10,408 nt of DNA from JAFALX01 sp036378495. GTDB taxonomy: Bacteria > Chloroflexota > Dormibacteria > Aeolococcales > Aeolococcaceae. The notes beneath the pieces were generated by a model. That model was not told the origin of the DNA. It worked only from the letters and a program-made list of their open reading frames with translations, and did no database searches. The stretch lies in NCBI GenBank assembly GCA_036378495.1, contig DASUWI010000142.1, forward strand, positions 1 through 10,408, in the 5' to 3' direction. Shown piece after piece: positions 1 through 5,828 of the stretch. The translations under genes were made by a program, and so were the position numbers. Numbering within the stretch: position 1 is the first letter of the stretch; the number at the start of each line of letters is the position of its first letter.

Positions 1-1082
1 CGCGCCGAGTGCTCGCGACGGCGGTGCATCTCGGCGTCCTCGAGCTGCTCGAGGCGTCGCTGCGCGTCGTAGCTCTGCAGCACGAGCGCGGAGGCACGTG
101 CGGCGAGCCGCATGATCCACTCGTCCTGCTCGCTGAAGGCGGCGACGGAGTCGTACGCCACCACCATGCCGAGCGACGCCTCGGGTGTGCTCCAGGGCAC
201 GGCCAGGAAGTTGCGCGTTCCCGGGGGTGCCACGGGCGAGCTCCAGACATCGTCGTCGTCGCGACGCGTATAGCGAAGCGTCTCGCCGGTGTGCAGCACT
301 CCGAGCAGCCCGGACGTGAGCGCCTCGGAAACGGTGGTGTTCATCGCGGCGAGCTCGGCTTCGGAGAATCCGTACGTGTCTCGCTGCACCGCGAGGCGCT
401 CCCCGTCGACGAACCAGAACGCGACTCGGTGAGCGCCCGCAAGGCCCGCGACCGTCCTGCTCATGCGCCCGAAGAACAGCGGCCGTGTCTCGCTCGCCGC
501 CAGGTTTTCGGAGAACAGCGTCAGCGCGTCCAACCCCCGGTGCTGCGCTGCGGTGACCACCTCGGCGAGCCGCGCGTTGCGCAGCGCGAGCACTGCTATG
601 CCGCCGATCTCGCTGACGCGCCGCAGCTGCGCGGCGGTGAACGGCTGGTCGCGCTTGCGGCTGAGCACGAACATGGCACCGACGTCCGCGCCGAGGTGCA
701 GCGGAACGATCGCCGTGTGCTTCACCGGGTGGAGCGCGTCCGCCAGCTCGGGATCGGCGCGCGAGCCATCGGCGAGGCTGCCACCGGTGACGATCTCGCC
801 GGTGGTCAGCGCCCGCTGCACCAGCGGCTGACGCTCGACCTCGGCGAGGGGGTACTCGCGGCCGACGAACGCAGGCCGGCCGCCCGGCTCGTAGCTTTCC
901 TCGACGCGGACCACGCCGTGCTCGACCGTGGTCAGCGTGCAGCGGTCGGCGCCGGCCTCGTCCAGCGCCAGGCGGACCAGCCGGGCGCGGATGTCGCGCG
1001 GATCGGTCGCTGCCAGCACGTCGACCACGGCCGATCCCAGGCCGGCGCCGTCCGCCGCGTTCTGGTCGCCTGCGATTGCCAC
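1..1082 (-). CDS. Tandem GAF-domain sensor/regulatory protein, C-terminus cut by window edge
   Basis: The minus strand has an open frame from a GTG at 1082 to the left edge, giving 360 visible residues. I read two GAF-like domains, at about residues 30-170 and 200-340. Each ends in the usual strand and helix pattern (GAMFVLSRKRDQPFTAAQLRRV; the second has LGMVVAYDSVAAFSEQDEWI). They are followed by a charged, probably coiled-coil linker (RRLEQLEDAEMHRRRE), which in such proteins usually leads to an output domain such as a histidine kinase, PP2C phosphatase or GGDEF. That part lies outside the window, so the output is unknown. GAF domains bind small ligands or sense redox or light; the ligand cannot be read here. 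The frame is the same as that of msrA, which stops 15 nt upstream, so the two are probably co-transcribed. The GTG is the first start after that stop, with only a weak ribosome site. Only one cysteine (C48) is visible, so it is not a free-methionine sulfoxide reductase of the GAF type. Confidence 0.8.
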   Translation of the reverse strand, partial: MAIAGDQNAADGAGLGSAVVDVLAATDPRDIRARLVRLALDEAGADRCTLTTVEHGVVRVEESYEPGGRPAFVGREYPLAEVERQPLVQRALTTGEIVTGGSLADGSRADPELADALHPVKHTAIVPLHLGADVGAMFVLSRKRDQPFTAAQLRRVSEIGGIAVLALRNARLAEVVTAAQHRGLDALTLFSENLAASETRPLFFGRMSRTVAGLAGAHRVAFWFVDGERLAVQRDTYGFSEAELAAMNTTVSEALTSGLLGVLHTGETLRYTRRDDDDVWSSPVAPPGTRNFLAVPWSTPEASLGMVVAYDSVAAFSEQDEWIMRLAARASALVLQSYDAQRRLEQLEDAEMHRRREHSA

Positions 1083-1097
1083 CAGATCGCCCGGACG

Positions 1098-1655
1098 CTA
1101 GGCGTCCCGGACCGGCAGCGGCGAGCGAAGCAGCTCTGCGTGATGCTCGCGCACCTTCTGCAGCTTGGGGTTGATCACGACCTGGCAGTACCCCTGGTTG
1201 GGATTGCGCGCGAAGTAGTCCTGGTGGTACTCCTCCGCCGGGTAGAACGTGCGCAGCGGCTCGATTTCGGTGACAACCGGATTCGGCCACGCCTCCTGGA
1301 TGGCCGCGGCCGATGCCCGGGCGGCTGCCATCTGGGCGTCGTCGCCGGTGAAGATCACCGAGCGGTACTGCGTGCCCACATCGGCCCCCTGACGGTTCTT
1401 GGTCGTGGGGTCGTGGACCGACCAGAACACGTCGAGGATGTCGCCGTACGCGATGACCTCCGGATCGAACTCCACCTGTACGACCTCGGCGTGGCCGGTC
1501 CTCCCGGTGCACACCTGCTCGTACGACGGGTCGGGCACGTCGCCGCCGGCATAGCCCGAGACCACCCGCGTGACTCCTCGGATCTCACGGTAGGCGGCGT
1601 CCAGACACCAGAAGCAGCCGCCGCCCAGGGTCGCGCTCTCCCGTCTCTCGCTCAT
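1098..1655 (-). CDS. msrA: Peptide-methionine (S)-S-oxide reductase MsrA
   Basis: The 185-residue protein has the MsrA signature GGGCFWC at residues 11-17, with C14 as the expected catalytic cysteine. It also has the family blocks SGYAGG (33-38), YEQVCTGRTGHAEVVQVEFDP (45-65), FWSVHDPTT (77-85), GTQYRSVIF (94-102) and a C-terminal GYCQVVINPK with C157 as probable resolving cysteine. C17 and C49 are also present. MsrA reduces methionine-S-sulfoxide in proteins and in free methionine in the cytoplasm, and is regenerated by thioredoxin. Length matches the family. The ATG at 1655 is supported by an AGGAGAAG ribosome site 7 nt upstream. The gene diverges from a thioredoxin gene, its likely reductant, and precedes the GAF-domain gene by 15 nt. 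No MsrB domain is fused and none is seen nearby. Confidence 0.97.
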   Translation of the reverse strand: MSERRESATLGGGCFWCLDAAYREIRGVTRVVSGYAGGDVPDPSYEQVCTGRTGHAEVVQVEFDPEVIAYGDILDVFWSVHDPTTKNRQGADVGTQYRSVIFTGDDAQMAAARASAAAIQEAWPNPVVTEIEPLRTFYPAEEYHQDYFARNPNQGYCQVVINPKLQKVREHHAELLRSPLPVRDA

Positions 1656-1662
1656 CGATGCG

Positions 1663-1670
1663 CTTCTCCT
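1663..1670 (-). promoter_or_regulatory. Ribosome binding site of msrA
   Basis: AGGAGAAG on the minus strand ends 7 nt before the ATG at 1655. It is one of the clearest Shine-Dalgarno sites in the window and fixes the msrA start. Confidence 0.75.
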
Positions 1671-1728
1671 GCCTCAGGGGCCGATGGCCGGACGCAACCG
1701 GCACAGGGTAGCGCAGCGCCGGATCGGC

Positions 1729-1750
1729 CCCCGCCGTTTCCCCGGCGGGG
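1729..1750. promoter_or_regulatory. Perfect 8-bp GC stem-loop between divergent msrA and trxC
   Basis: CCCCGCCG (1729-1736) and CGGCGGGG (1743-1750) are exact reverse complements around the 6-nt loop TTTCCC. The element sits in the only shared regulatory space of msrA and trxC, 20 nt before the GTG/ATG start of trxC and 73 nt before msrA. It could be an operator or a leader hairpin in the trxC mRNA. There is no T-run, so a terminator is less likely. A weak minus-strand -10-like TACCCT (1710-1705) lies on the msrA side. The function is inference. Confidence 0.4.
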
Positions 1751-1773
1751 CGGCGTGGGACATAGAACACGTG

Positions 1774-2214
1774 ATGGAAGGCATCGTCGCCTGCCCCGGC
1801 TGCGGGCGGCGAAACCGCGTGCCGGCGTCGGCACAGGGCGCGCCAACGTGCGCCGTCTGCCACACGCCGCTGCCCTGGCTGGTCCCGGCCACCGACGCCG
1901 ACTTCGAGCGCGTGGCGGTCGGTGCCGATCTGCCGGTGCTGGTCGATCTCTGGGCGCCCTGGTGCGGGCCCTGCCACGCGGTGGCGCCGCACGTCGAGCG
2001 CGCCGGTCAGGCGTTTGCCGGGCGGCTGAAGGTGGTGAAGGTGAACGTCGACGAGTCCCCCGGCACGCAGCAGCGCTTCGGTGTGCGCGGCATTCCCACG
2101 CTGTTGCTCCTGGATCACGGCCGCGAGGTGAGCCGGCAGGTGGGTGCGCTCGGCGGCGACCAACTGCAGCGCTGGATCGACTCGGCTCTCGTCCCGCGCT
2201 CCGCCAGATCGTAA
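1774..2214 (+). CDS. trxC: Thioredoxin 2 (TrxC-type, N-terminal zinc ribbon)
   Basis: The 146-residue protein (numbered from ATG 1774) has an N-terminal zinc ribbon, CPGC (C7, C10) and CAVC (C26, C29), as in thioredoxin 2. A thioredoxin fold follows, with the active site WCGPC (W63, C64, C67), the cis-proline loop RGIPT (P108) and the closing helix LQRWIDSAL. Thioredoxin 2 is a cytoplasmic disulfide reductase tied to oxidative stress; the zinc ribbon modulates its redox behaviour. It fits as electron donor for the divergent MsrA. The frame is open upstream to an ATG at 1684, but those 30 residues are arginine-rich and unlike the family, whose members start just before the first CxxC. GTG 1771 directly abuts ATG 1774 and is equally possible; a weak GTGGGA (1755-1760) is the only ribosome-site candidate. 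Length is close to E. coli TrxC (139 residues). Confidence 0.93.
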   Translation: MEGIVACPGCGRRNRVPASAQGAPTCAVCHTPLPWLVPATDADFERVAVGADLPVLVDLWAPWCGPCHAVAPHVERAGQAFAGRLKVVKVNVDESPGTQQRFGVRGIPTLLLLDHGREVSRQVGALGGDQLQRWIDSALVPRSARS

Positions 2215-2272
2215 GTCGGGCAACATTCGGCGGATCCTGGCCTCGACCGCGCCTGGCGGCCGTGCAGTTCGA

Positions 2273-2304
2273 GCTTGCGCTGCAACCTCCAAGTTGCGCC
2301 AAGC
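2273..2304 (+). terminator. Imperfect stem-loop downstream of trxC, possible terminator
   Basis: GCTTG (2273-2277) pairs with CAAGC (2300-2304) and GCAAC (2282-2286) pairs with GTTGC (2293-2297) around the loop CTCCAA, with a small internal loop. It lies 59 nt after the trxC stop. No T-run follows, so if it ends transcription it is not a classic intrinsic terminator. Confidence 0.35.
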
Positions 2305-2397
2305 CCGTCAAGAGTTTCGAATCGTCGGCGCGTAGCGCGGTAGTATCTCCGCGCGCCGGGCACATCGTCCGCGCGACGTCTAGCGAGGGGGAACGCG

Positions 2398-2556
2398 GTG
2401 GTCGACGCCGTCAAGCGCGTGGTTGCGACGTGTGCACGCGACCCCGCAGCACGAGATGAGGAGGTGATGCGATTACGACGCGCGAATGAACGCACGCAGA
2501 CAACCACAAGGTATTCATCAGGGAACGATTTGGGAGACACACGTGGCTACGCATGA
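2398..2556 (+). CDS. Possible 52-residue small protein, unrecognised
   Basis: A GTG at 2398 opens a 52-codon frame ending in TGA at 2554-2556. I do not recognise the product. Its N-terminal half (VDAVKRVVATCARDPAARDE and on to LRRANE) looks like a charged, amphipathic helix, and the C-terminal part is Thr/Ser/Gly-rich and probably disordered. The support is positional. GAGGGGG (2385-2391) lies 6 nt before the GTG, and the longer string GAGGGGGAAC occurs again in the ribosome site of the FAD oxidase gene. A -10-like TAGTAT lies about 50 nt upstream and a hairpin follows at 2581-2598. An overlapping 51-codon ATG frame at 2486-2641 is an alternative. Neither has codon evidence strong enough to be called real. 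Confidence 0.22.
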   Translation: MVDAVKRVVATCARDPAARDEEVMRLRRANERTQTTTRYSSGNDLGDTRGYA

Positions 2557-2580
2557 CCTCGGTCAGTGCTGTTACGGGGA

Positions 2581-2598
2581 CCCTCGAGGCAGCGAGGG
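2581..2598 (+). terminator. 6-bp hairpin, possible terminator of a small transcript
   Basis: CCCTCG (2581-2586) and CGAGGG (2593-2598) pair around the loop AGGCAG. It lies 24 nt after the stop of the candidate 52-codon ORF. No T-run follows, and the call is tentative. Confidence 0.2.
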
Positions 2599-2697
2599 AG
2601 GTCGGCGCAAAGACAGCGGCGGTGGGCTGATCTGCAAGTAGCGGCGAGCGTGGGCAGCGAGGAGCTGCTCGCGCTCGTCTGTGCTGTCTGAGAAGGT

Positions 2698-2722
2698 GGC
2701 GCGATCGCGCCGGTGGTACGAT
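2698..2722 (+). promoter_or_regulatory. 14-nt palindrome next to a -10-like box, upstream of FAD oxidase gene
   Basis: GGCGCGATCGCGCC (2698-2711) is a perfect palindrome. TACGAT (2717-2722) follows 5 nt later and could be a -10 element giving a leader of about 30 nt before ATG 2761; no good -35 is visible. An operator overlapping the promoter is plausible, but one palindrome of this length is roughly what chance gives in 10 kb. Confidence 0.25.
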
Positions 2723-2748
2723 GCCACCCGTTTCGGCCGCGTTCGAGA

Positions 2749-2755
2749 GAGGGGG
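2749..2755 (+). promoter_or_regulatory. Ribosome binding site of the FAD oxidase gene
   Basis: GAGGGGG ends 5 nt before ATG 2761 and selects that start over the in-frame GTG at 2713, which has no ribosome site. The same string precedes the candidate small ORF at 2398. Confidence 0.65.
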
Positions 2756-2760
2756 AACCC

Positions 2761-4149
2761 ATGGCACAGGTTGTTGACTCCGGGGCGTCTGACCTTCGGT
2801 CGGCGATGACCGGCACGCTGCTCGAGCCCGGCGATGCCGAGTACGACGAGGCGCGACGCGTATGGAATGCGGCGATCGATGCGCGCCCCGCGCTGATCGC
2901 GCAGTGTGCGTCCGCCGAGGATGTCGCAGCGGCGGTGACGTACGCGGTCCGGAAGGGGCTCGAGATCGCCGTACGCGGCGGCGCCCACGGTGCGTCCGGC
3001 AAGGCCACCGTCGACGACGGGATGATGATCAACCTCGCCGCCATGAACACCATTGCGGTTGATCCCGAGAATCGCCGCTTGCGTGCCGGCGGTGGTGCGC
3101 TGCTCAAGGACGTGATCGACGCCACGCAGGAGCACGCACTGGCCATGCCCGTGGGGCTCATCGGGCACACGGGCGTCGGCGGGCTCACGCTCGGCGGCGG
3201 CATGGGCTGGCTGACGCGGTTGCATGGCCTCAGCCTCGACAACATGATCTCGGCCGAGGTCGTGACCGCGGACGGCCGGATCCTTCGCGCAAGCGATACC
3301 GAGAACCCGGACCTCTTCTGGGCCATCCGCGGCGGCGGTGGCAACTTCGGAGTGGTGACCGAGTTCGAGTTCGCGCTCCACCCGGTCGGACCGATCGTTC
3401 ATCTCGGCATGCTCTTCTACGGCCTCGAGCAGGGCCGCGAGGTGCTGCGGATGGCGCAGGACATCTGCCCGTCGCTGCCACCCGAGATCGGCGTCGTGGT
3501 GGCCGCGCTCAACGCCCCGCCGGCGCCGTTCGTGCCGGCCGAGCATCAGCTGCAACCGGGCTACGCCGTGATGCTAGTCGGGTTCGGCTCGCCCGAGGAG
3601 CACGCCGCGGTCGCCGGCCGCGTTCGCGAGCGGCTCGCGCCGGTCTGGGAGCTCCTGACACCCATGCCGTACACAGCGCTGCAGCAGATGCTCGACGAGG
3701 CGAACGCGTGGGGCTTCTACGTTTATGAGAAGGGCGGACACATCACCGCCCTCAGCGAGGCTGTGATCGATGTGGTCGCCGACCGCGTGCCGCAGAAGAT
3801 GTCGCCGCTGTCGGTGCTGCTCTTCTATCTCGTCGATGGCGGATACTCGAGCGTCGGCGACGACGACAGCGCGTACGCCGGCGAGCGCACGCCGGGCTGG
3901 TACGTGTTCCCGCTCGCCATCTGTCCGGCACCCGAGATGCTGCCCGGTGAGCGCGAGTGGGTGCGCTCGATCTATTCCGCGCTGGAGCCACATCTGCTCA
4001 AGCGCACCTACCCCAACACCATCTACGACGAAGGCAGCGACAATCGCGCGGTGTACGGCCCGAAGAAGTACGACCGGCTGGCCCAGATCAAGCGCACGTA
4101 CGACCCGGAAAACGTGTTCCACCGCAACGTGAACATCAAGCCGGCCTAG
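2761..4149 (+). CDS. FAD-linked oxidase, BBE/PCMH family
   Basis: The 462-residue protein has an N-terminal PCMH-type FAD-binding domain (about residues 40-210). It shows the flavin-attachment motif VRGGAHGASG (71-80; H76 is the expected 8-alpha-histidyl FAD ligand), the glycine-rich GVGGLTLGGGMGWL (138-151) and NPDLFWAIRGGGGNFGVVTEFEF (182-204). It ends in the BBE C-terminal motif YDRLAQIKRTYDPENVF near residues 435-452. Such enzymes oxidise alcohols, sugars or alkaloid-like substrates and pass electrons to O2 or another acceptor; the substrate cannot be read. The cysteine that makes the second flavin bond in bicovalent BBE enzymes (CPTVGVGG) is isoleucine here (IGHTGVGG), so the flavin should be held by H76 alone. 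There is no signal peptide, so it is probably cytoplasmic. It stands alone on the plus strand and converges on the GMC gene, its TAG stop lying in a CTAG shared by both genes. Confidence 0.93.
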   Translation: MAQVVDSGASDLRSAMTGTLLEPGDAEYDEARRVWNAAIDARPALIAQCASAEDVAAAVTYAVRKGLEIAVRGGAHGASGKATVDDGMMINLAAMNTIAVDPENRRLRAGGGALLKDVIDATQEHALAMPVGLIGHTGVGGLTLGGGMGWLTRLHGLSLDNMISAEVVTADGRILRASDTENPDLFWAIRGGGGNFGVVTEFEFALHPVGPIVHLGMLFYGLEQGREVLRMAQDICPSLPPEIGVVVAALNAPPAPFVPAEHQLQPGYAVMLVGFGSPEEHAAVAGRVRERLAPVWELLTPMPYTALQQMLDEANAWGFYVYEKGGHITALSEAVIDVVADRVPQKMSPLSVLLFYLVDGGYSSVGDDDSAYAGERTPGWYVFPLAICPAPEMLPGEREWVRSIYSALEPHLLKRTYPNTIYDEGSDNRAVYGPKKYDRLAQIKRTYDPENVFHRNVNIKPA

Positions 4150-5828
4150 CCAGCACCCGCCGCGGCGGGTGCCCGGAAGCCCGCCCTGGAACCGAGGCGC
4201 TCCGCCAGCCGCGACGCCATCGCCATGATGGTGAGCGCCGGGTTGGCGCTTCCCTGCGTCGGGCACGCGCTGCCGTCGGCGATGAACAGGTTGCGCACTG
4301 CCCAGCTGCGCTGGTCGGCGTCGCACACGCTGTCGGCCGGTGAGAAGCCCATGCGGCAGCCGCCGATCAGGTGCGCGTAGCGGTCGATGGTGAGCACATC
4401 CTGTGCGTCCGCCTCGAGCCAGATGGCGCGCATGATGTCCTTCGCATATGCGATGTTCGCGCGGTCGTTCTCGCCCTGCGTGTAGTCCAGCCGCGCCACC
4501 CGCATACCGTACGAGTCCGCATCGTCGGCAAGCGTGACTCGGTTGTCCGGCTGTGGCAGCAGCTCACACAGCACGCCCAGCACGGCCCAGTGGTTGTAGT
4601 CGCGCATGTATTCGCGTAAGGCCGCTCCCCAGTGCCCGTCGGCCAGCACGTGCTCCGCCCAGGCGATGGGCAGCGGTGACACGGTTTGCAGCGCGAAGCC
4701 ACGCGCGAATCCGCGATTCTCGTCGGTCTCGTAGTACTGCTCCGACGAGACCTCCGGCGGCGGCGCCTTGTAGTACCGGATCTCGTCGGGAAAGCGTCCC
4801 GCAACCTGTGGTGCGCCCTGCACCATGACATAGCGTCCCACCTGGTCCTCGTTGTTGCACAGGCCATGCGGGAAGCGCGCGCTCTCGGAGAGCATCAAAA
4901 GCCTCGGGGTTTCGATCGAGTATCCCGCCACCGCCACGTTCGCCGCCCGCTGCATGTGCTCCTGCCCGGTGAGCCGGTCGATGTAGACCACGCCCGTGGC
5001 GCGGTCGCTACCGTCGACCTCGATGCGCACAGCGCGGCTGAGCTCCCGGATCTCGACGCCGTGCTCGATGGCGTCGGGCAGGTGCGTGATCAGCGGGTTT
5101 GCCTTGGCATCCACCTTGCAGCCCTGCAGGCAGTAGCCGCGATAGATGCAGTGCGGCCGGTTTCCCATCACGCCGTTGGTGATCGCCACCGGACCCACCC
5201 GCATCTCGATGCCACAGCGGATGGCGCCATCCCAGATGCGCGATGCGCCGGCACTGATCGGATGCGGCGAGTGCGGATACGAGTGCGGATCGCCCCAGGG
5301 CCAGTGCTGCCCCGCCACGGGCAGCTCGCGCTCCACCCGCTCGTAGTGCCGGCGCAGATCCCAGTAGCTGATGGGCCAGTCCTGGCCGACGCCGTCGAGG
5401 CTGCGCGTGCGGAAGTCGGACGGATGGAATCGCGGAGCGTACCCGGCGAAGTGCACCATCGACCCGCCCACCCCCTCGCCGCAGTTGTTCTTCCCGAGCT
5501 CGACCGGGTCAGTGCCGCCGATGACGCGCGGCTCGGTCCAGTACAGTTTTGACGAGCCCGCTTCGTCGCTCACCCAGTCACGGTCCGGATCCCAGAACGG
5601 ACCGGATTCGAGCACGACGATGCGCCACCCTGCACGCGCCAGCCGCTGCGCCAGCACGCTGCCGCCCGCTCCCGCGCCGACGATGCAGAGATCCACCTCA
5701 TCGGACTCGGAGTGGTGGACCGTGCGGTCGCGGTTGGGGACGCCGCGTCTGCGCGGGTCGAGCAGCCACGCAGAGTCGTTGTCCTTGGGACGAATGCTTC
5801 CCTTGAGCAGCTGCGTCACTGCCGTCAC
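4146..5828 (-). CDS. GMC-family flavoprotein dehydrogenase, gluconate/glucose dehydrogenase large-subunit type
   Basis: The 560-residue protein has the FAD dinucleotide motif VGAGAGGSVLAQRLA (50-64) and E74 at the end of the second strand (VVLESG). The GMC block NNCGEGVGGSMVHFAG is at 114-129. The C-terminal active-site region has HLIGGCRMG (486-494), FIADGSACPTQGSANPALTI (515-534) and a closing helix. Residues 227-237 read CIYRGYCLQGC, a C-x5-C-x3-C spacing like the [3Fe-4S] ligands of FAD-glucose dehydrogenase catalytic subunits. It probably oxidises a sugar, polyol or sugar acid, with electrons leaving by an Fe-S centre; the substrate is unknown. No signal peptide or twin-arginine motif precedes the FAD domain. 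The GTG start at 5828 overlaps the stop of the subunit-3 gene by 4 nt (GTGA), so translation is probably coupled. It is the last gene of a four-gene operon. Confidence 0.92.
   Translation of the reverse strand: MTAVTQLLKGSIRPKDNDSAWLLDPRRRGVPNRDRTVHHSESDEVDLCIVGAGAGGSVLAQRLARAGWRIVVLESGPFWDPDRDWVSDEAGSSKLYWTEPRVIGGTDPVELGKNNCGEGVGGSMVHFAGYAPRFHPSDFRTRSLDGVGQDWPISYWDLRRHYERVERELPVAGQHWPWGDPHSYPHSPHPISAGASRIWDGAIRCGIEMRVGPVAITNGVMGNRPHCIYRGYCLQGCKVDAKANPLITHLPDAIEHGVEIRELSRAVRIEVDGSDRATGVVYIDRLTGQEHMQRAANVAVAGYSIETPRLLMLSESARFPHGLCNNEDQVGRYVMVQGAPQVAGRFPDEIRYYKAPPPEVSSEQYYETDENRGFARGFALQTVSPLPIAWAEHVLADGHWGAALREYMRDYNHWAVLGVLCELLPQPDNRVTLADDADSYGMRVARLDYTQGENDRANIAYAKDIMRAIWLEADAQDVLTIDRYAHLIGGCRMGFSPADSVCDADQRSWAVRNLFIADGSACPTQGSANPALTIMAMASRLAERLGSRAGFRAPAAAGAG
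4153..4172. terminator. Perfect 20-nt palindrome at convergent junction, probable bidirectional terminator
   Basis: GCACCCGCCG (4153-4162) is followed without spacer by its exact reverse complement (4163-4172). It begins 4 nt after the TAG of the FAD oxidase gene. On the minus strand it encodes the tail of the GMC protein (within APAAAGAG). Transcripts from either side would form a 10-bp stem, in practice about 8 bp with a 4-nt loop. No T-run flanks it. Position and symmetry suggest termination; the activity is inference. Confidence 0.5.

Larger units (their letters stand above)
2215..2760. other. 546-nt stretch with no established gene (trxC to FAD oxidase)
   Basis: No family-recognisable protein is encoded on either strand here. 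It holds a stem-loop after trxC (2273-2304) and a -10-like TAGTAT at 2341-2346 with no convincing -35. It also holds a weak 52-codon ORF (2398-2556) with a good ribosome site, a near-perfect anti-SD complement AGGAGGTGAT (2459-2468) with no correctly spaced start, and a 6-bp hairpin (2581-2598). Just before the oxidase gene lie a 14-nt palindrome (2698-2711) and a -10-like TACGAT (2717-2722). Together this suggests a leader, a small gene or a small RNA rather than empty spacer, but nothing is decisive. Confidence 0.6.

Noticed and set aside
1..1082. GAF protein as free-methionine-(R)-sulfoxide reductase, suggested by its place next to msrA
   Set aside because: That enzyme is a single GAF domain with several catalytic cysteines. 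Here there are two GAF domains and only one visible cysteine.
1684..1773. ATG 1684 as start of the thioredoxin
   Set aside because: The 30 extra residues are Arg-rich, unlike TrxC N-termini, and would be encoded through the strong stem-loop at 1729-1750.
9..2459. An 816-codon open frame on the plus strand
   Set aside because: It runs antisense to the GAF and msrA genes and then out of frame through trxC. It has no domain I recognise and is low-complexity Arg/Ala/Gly-rich, as expected of a GC-rich shadow frame.
2698..2711. 14-nt palindrome as a firm operator
   Set aside because: About one palindrome of this length is expected by chance in a window this size. I kept it only as a low-confidence site.
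2713..2760. Upstream GTG start for the FAD oxidase
   Set aside because: The added 16 residues do not resemble the family, and the GAGGGGG ribosome site lies directly before ATG 2761.
2547..3555. Two long minus-strand frames (265 and 327 codons) opposite the FAD oxidase gene
   Set aside because: Their composition is that of antisense shadows, and the plus-strand frame carries clear PCMH/BBE motifs over the same bases.
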